Assembly (NCBI GenBank): GCA_002712005.1
Contig: PASP01000012.1
Location: 62,001-126,000, forward strand
Source: Halobacteriovoraceae bacterium
Lineage (GTDB): Bacteria > Bdellovibrionota > Bacteriovoracia > Bacteriovoracales > Bacteriovoracaceae
DNA: 64,000 nucleotides
Direction of reading: 5' to 3'
Shown: in pieces, positions 60,748 to 64,000 of the stretch
Layout: the number at the start of each line of letters is the position of its first letter
How positions within the stretch are numbered: the stretch's first letter is position 1
The notes under the pieces: model-generated
What the model saw: only the letters and a program-made list of their open reading frames with translations
Database searches by the model: none
Told to the model about the DNA's origin: nothing
Position numbers and translations under genes: made by a program

Positions 60748-61407
60748 TCAACGCTCAATCCTGCCCCAAAAGTAACCAATTCGAAAGACAAACTCATAGG
60801 TTTCATAGCCTGCCTTATAATAGCGAGGTCCCATGAGTACAAAGAATCGCTTAGAGAGAAATCCATACAAGACAAAGTCTATCCTTCTAATCTCGCGAGT
60901 CTTTGTCGTATCAATCCAAGCTCCATTATCCATATGATAGACGGTTCCGCCAAAACCACCAGAAAGGGCAAAGGCACCGATAGGCGTATGGGTAGTAAAC
61001 TTTAAATTGGCCAGCGTTATAAAACGCTTAACATTAACGGAAGGATAAGTTTCCATTCTACCGGTTTCACCTGAAAGATAAGTGGCCCCCGTTGTGTAGG
61101 TTTGATTATCGATATGCAAAGATGGAGTAATACGAACATTGAAGTTCCACTTGCCCCAAGCACGAGGATGCTGCACATTTCGAATTGAAAAAGAGGGACT
61201 TCTTACTCGATCATCTTCCTCATAATTAATCCCATGAATCTTTGCTTCAGATGCACGATACTTAATATTGGCGGTACCACTATTGAGTAGACGTGTGATG
61301 GCACATGAGTTGAAGCATGAAAGAGCAAGAAGAATAAAGATGAGTTGAAGTAACGCCTGCACAGGAAGTATTATATAAGATTTGTTCAAACAAATTCTAG
61401 AAGGCAA
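60748..61407 (-). CDS. lipoprotein with beta-barrel-like body, unknown
   Basis: 219 residues from TTG 61407; the start is uncertain because no good ribosome site or ATG is seen (GTG further in is possible). The signal ends CFNSC (Cys35), suggesting lipidation. The remainder alternates short beta strands (WNFNVRITPSLHI, GGFGGTVYHMDN, RIDFVLYGFLSKRFFVLMGP) and ends in an aromatic-rich strand (FVFRIGYFWGR), so it may be a small outer-membrane-associated barrel. It lies 10 nt downstream of recQ. Confidence 0.6.
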   Translation of the reverse strand: MPSRICLNKSYIILPVQALLQLIFILLALSCFNSCAITRLLNSGTANIKYRASEAKIHGINYEEDDRVRSPSFSIRNVQHPRAWGKWNFNVRITPSLHIDNQTYTTGATYLSGETGRMETYPSVNVKRFITLANLKFTTHTPIGAFALSGGFGGTVYHMDNGAWIDTTKTREIRRIDFVLYGFLSKRFFVLMGPRYYKAGYETYEFVFRIGYFWGRIER

Positions 61408-61417
61408 AGGAATTAAT

Positions 61418-63346
61418 TTAGCTTAATTCGTATTCCGAGATGGCCTTTAAAAAAGTCTTCCCGTACTTTTTGGCCTTAATCTCTCCTATTCCATAGAGTT
61501 CAAGGAGGTCTTCTTTCGTCTGAGGCTTTGAGTCGGCCATCTCTTTCAGACTCTGATCGTGAAAAACTTTAAAAGCAGGAATTTTCTTTTTCTTACTAAT
61601 TTGGCTTCTTAGTTCGCGCAGATGACCGTAGAGGCCGGGCTCTTGAGATTCTTTGTTGGTTGGGGTTAGTGGTGCTTTCTTTATTGTTTTCTTTGCCCCT
61701 TTCTTGGTCGTCTTCTTTGTTACTTTATTTGAAGCCTTCCTCGTAGCTTTCTTTCTTGTTCGCTTCGTTTTTTTGGCCGGTGAAGTCTTTGTTTTGATCA
61801 TCTTTGGATGAAAAGGAAAATAGAAGCTCTCATCACCTTCTAAGAATTCGATGGCCTTATTCGTTAAAGTAATTCGATGACCATCGGCCCAATTAATTTT
61901 AAAAAATCCCATCAACATCATTTGGCGAAGGCCAAAGAGTACTGCCTTATCCGTATGATCCATTAAGAATCCAAACTCATCCCAACGAAACCACTGCTTC
62001 TCCCTAACTTCAACAGTTACAATCCCTCTTGCAAGATCCACCCATTTTTCCAAGGTCATAAAGCCTGGGCAGCGATGAAAGAGAATAAACATCTTTGTCA
62101 TCCACTCATTGGCATGAAAGAAAGTTTCCTTATCTTTTAAGCAGTTGTCACAATTTCCACAATCTTGAGGATAAATTTCATCAAAGCTTTGCAAAATTCC
62201 TCGACGTCGACAAAATGCCGAGTTGGCCAGGGAGAGCATTTGCTCCAGTGATTCCCATTCAAACTGTAGTCGATCAGCAGAGCGCGTATTTTTGCGCGCC
62301 ATTTGCTTCATAATAATAATATCGCGAGCACTATAGAGAAGATGAACATGAGAACTTGCCCCATCTCTTCCTGCACGACCCGTTTCCTGATAATAATTTT
62401 CTATATTCTTAGGCAAGTCCATATGCACGACATATCGAACATTAGATTTATCAATGCCCATCCCAAAAGCAATCGTCGCAACAATGATATTCACCTGACC
62501 CGATAGAAAAGAATCTTGATTCTCTTTTCTTTCAGCAAGGCTAAGCCCAGCATGATAGGCGCGAGCATCGAAACCTTTCGACTGAAGGAAAAGCGCCGTC
62601 TCCTCTACCTTTCTTCGACTCAAACAATAAATAATCCCACACTCTTCTTCTCTTCCTTTCAGAAATTGAATGAGTTGAGTACTTCCCTGACGCTCCCTTT
62701 TTTCCATAGAGTAAAAGAGATTTGGACGATCAAAGCTCCCCATAAATACTCGGCTCTTTTCAAGCTTCAGCTCCGAAACAATATCTGCACGAGTAATCTT
62801 ATCAGCCGTTGCCGTAAGGGCCATCTTAGGCACACTCGCATAACGTTTAGCAATTAAACCAATTTTCCTATATTCAGGCCTAAAGTCATGCCCCCATTTA
62901 GAAACACAATGGGCCTCATCAATAGCAAAGAGCGAAAGCTCATCTCTAGCATAGAGTCCATCCAATAACTCCAAACAACTTTGAGTCGTCAGTCTCTCCG
63001 GTGCCATATAAAGAAACTTCACTTCACCGGCCTTCACCTCTTCTTCCACCAACCGCTTTTGACGAACCCCCAAAGTCGAATTATAGGAATAGGCTTTAAT
63101 CCCCAATGACTGTAGGGTCGATACCTGATCTTCCATAAGTGAAATTAAAGGAGAAATAATAACGGCCATCCCCTCTCTGGCCAAAGCGGGGACTTGATAG
63201 CAAAGAGACTTACCTCCCCCAGTCGGCATGAGCACGAGGGCATCTTTTCCACTCGTTACGTGTTTAACGATTTCTTCTTGGGGTCCGCGGAAAGAATCAA
63301 ATCCAAAAACCCCTCTGATGATCCTCTCTAACTGGTCTACAATAAT
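61418..63346 (-). CDS. recQ: ATP-dependent DNA helicase RecQ; start codon unresolved
   Basis: RecQ motifs: PTGGGKSLCY, DEAH in AIDEAHCVSKWGHDFRPEY, ATADK, RPNL, FGMGIDKSNVR and QETGRAGRDG, the Zn knuckle DCGNCDNC, a Lys/Thr/Ala-rich linker (about 495-540) and a C-terminal HRDC domain. The first standard start is GTG 63235, which would remove the Q motif. The frame continues upstream with FGFDSFRGPQEE and VDQLERIIRGV, so the gene begins higher. Between TAG 63364-63362 and GTG 63235 there is no ATG, GTG or TTG; ATT 63346 is placed arbitrarily. It may use ATT/ATC, or there is an indel. Confidence 0.85.
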   Translation of the reverse strand: MIVDQLERIIRGVFGFDSFRGPQEEIVKHVTSGKDALVLMPTGGGKSLCYQVPALAREGMAVIISPLISLMEDQVSTLQSLGIKAYSYNSTLGVRQKRLVEEEVKAGEVKFLYMAPERLTTQSCLELLDGLYARDELSLFAIDEAHCVSKWGHDFRPEYRKIGLIAKRYASVPKMALTATADKITRADIVSELKLEKSRVFMGSFDRPNLFYSMEKRERQGSTQLIQFLKGREEECGIIYCLSRRKVEETALFLQSKGFDARAYHAGLSLAERKENQDSFLSGQVNIIVATIAFGMGIDKSNVRYVVHMDLPKNIENYYQETGRAGRDGASSHVHLLYSARDIIIMKQMARKNTRSADRLQFEWESLEQMLSLANSAFCRRRGILQSFDEIYPQDCGNCDNCLKDKETFFHANEWMTKMFILFHRCPGFMTLEKWVDLARGIVTVEVREKQWFRWDEFGFLMDHTDKAVLFGLRQMMLMGFFKINWADGHRITLTNKAIEFLEGDESFYFPFHPKMIKTKTSPAKKTKRTRKKATRKASNKVTKKTTKKGAKKTIKKAPLTPTNKESQEPGLYGHLRELRSQISKKKKIPAFKVFHDQSLKEMADSKPQTKEDLLELYGIGEIKAKKYGKTFLKAISEYELS

Positions 63347-63582
63347 GGGGATGAAATAAAGCTAACTTGTGGGAAATCAGATTGTTTTTTTAAATTCAAT
63401 TGAACTCCCCAAGTTTCTAAGTTGTAAGTTTCTAAAAGCACGGTCATTTTGGGGAAATTCATCCCCATTAAAAGGGTGCAATTCTATTATGACTCTTAAA
63501 ATTAGCTGCGTCTAAGTAAAACTGGACCCCAGTCCTATCTTTAATTTTGTTTTTTAAAATGAAATCGTATTAATATACTTAT

Positions 63583-64000
63583 ATGACAACGCACAATAAT
63601 AAGAAAAAGGACCCTACTTCGATTGATGTAGACTCAATTGATTTAGAAAGAATGAAAACTCTAGTATCTGACGCTCCAGGTAAATCTGAATATGCGGTAG
63701 AAAGAGGCGGCACTTCTTTTGCCCCTACCCAAGAAGGGGCCATAAAATCTCGTGCTTTTAAAGTGATGGATGAACAGATTTCCATGCAAATGGATAATAT
63801 CATGGAACAAATCCAAGTTTTAGCGAAGCAGGCAGAAGACCTCAAATCCAGAAGAATCCTAAGTGAGCAAATCTACAGCGCAAAAATTAAGTTTGAGCCC
63901 TTAGTTGGAGATATCTACTATCTTTACAATTCTCCTCAAGGAAGAATTCTCAGTATTCTTTCCCCATCGGAATTTGGCGAAAAGAAACTTGAAGATAATA
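63583..64000 (+). CDS. DUF2452-like protein, 3' part outside the window
   Basis: ATG 63583 opens a frame still open at the window end (139 residues). The N-terminus is polar (MTTHNNKKKDPTSIDVDS). The second half has the DUF2452-type signature: FEPLVGDIYYLYNSP...GRILSILSPSEFGE. DUF2452 proteins are small, conserved and of unknown function. The antisense frame at 63579-63845 is a shadow. No good Shine-Dalgarno is seen; the sequence between recQ and this gene is AT-rich. Partial: truncation is caused by the window edge. Confidence 0.75.
   Translation, partial: MTTHNNKKKDPTSIDVDSIDLERMKTLVSDAPGKSEYAVERGGTSFAPTQEGAIKSRAFKVMDEQISMQMDNIMEQIQVLAKQAEDLKSRRILSEQIYSAKIKFEPLVGDIYYLYNSPQGRILSILSPSEFGEKKLEDN

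Noticed and set aside
63337-63468. 43-codon frame upstream of recQ as a separate gene
   Set aside because: No ribosome site and no recognisable domain; more likely intergenic or the fragment of a frameshifted recQ leader.
63579-63845. Minus-strand frame opposite the DUF2452-like gene
   Set aside because: The plus-strand frame carries the conserved signature and an ATG; the minus frame is a composition shadow.

Overview
The window looks like a chromosomal segment of a low-GC, diderm, motile and probably predatory bacterium, most likely Bdellovibrionota of the Bacteriovorax/Halobacteriovorax kind. That assignment is inference. It rests on the wealth of short secreted proteins and lipoproteins, outer-membrane barrels, secreted hydrolases, a very large chemotaxis-type signalling block, and strong over-use of the tetranucleotide GGCC in otherwise AT-rich DNA. 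No tRNA, rRNA, insertion sequence, prophage or CRISPR array was seen.

Layout. 1-4.9 kb: the 3' part of a giant cysteine-rich protein, then a methyltransferase. 5.7-8.3 kb: a three-gene Zn/Mn-type ABC uptake operon (SBP, His-tailed ATPase, permease) with ATGA overlaps. 8.3-12.1 kb: small secreted proteins, an EEP phosphodiesterase and a lipoprotein with an in-frame TGA. 12.1-20.6 kb: a BamB lipoprotein and a YfgM-like TPR protein (also with an in-frame TGA), two barrel proteins, a PHB-depolymerase-like esterase, and the rnc-era-der operon, where Der carries a ~140-residue acidic insertion. 20.8-24.0 kb: a tyrosine-recombinase relative with degraded active site, an amidohydrolase lipoprotein and an HD-domain protein.

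24.0-37.6 kb is the centrepiece: one minus-strand block reading cheX, REC-HD, cheY, cheA, cheW, cheB, an unknown 340-residue protein, cheY-like, cheR, REC, a REC-Hpt protein, a CheA-like kinase module, and an Hpt-like protein without its histidine. The REC-Hpt and kinase genes are one CheA-like reading frame cut by a single in-frame TGA, exactly at the turn of the dimerisation hairpin. No chemoreceptor lies in the block. It has two kinases, several receivers, a CheX-type phosphatase and an HD-GYP-like output, so it may be a dedicated chemosensory pathway rather than the generic flagellar one. Two sensor kinases (41-45 kb), a REC-REC-ankyrin protein and a third HD-GYP-like protein (54-57 kb) extend the signalling theme.

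37.6-52 kb also holds an outer-membrane barrel, an EF-hand-like lipoprotein, transaldolase, a matrixin-like lipoprotein protease, a phospholipase-D protein and a GNAT-nitrilase fusion. 52-64 kb holds a LytM-fold protein lacking both catalytic histidines, GbsR- and MerR-type regulators beside a cluster of GTTCA half-sites, a secreted nuclease, RecQ with no visible normal start codon, and the 5' part of a DUF2452-like gene running off the end.

The most striking pattern is three in-frame TGA codons inside otherwise intact coding sequences within about 14 kb, in a genome that also uses TGA as a normal stop. They could be nonsense mutations, assembly errors or tolerated/recoded UGA; sequence alone cannot decide.
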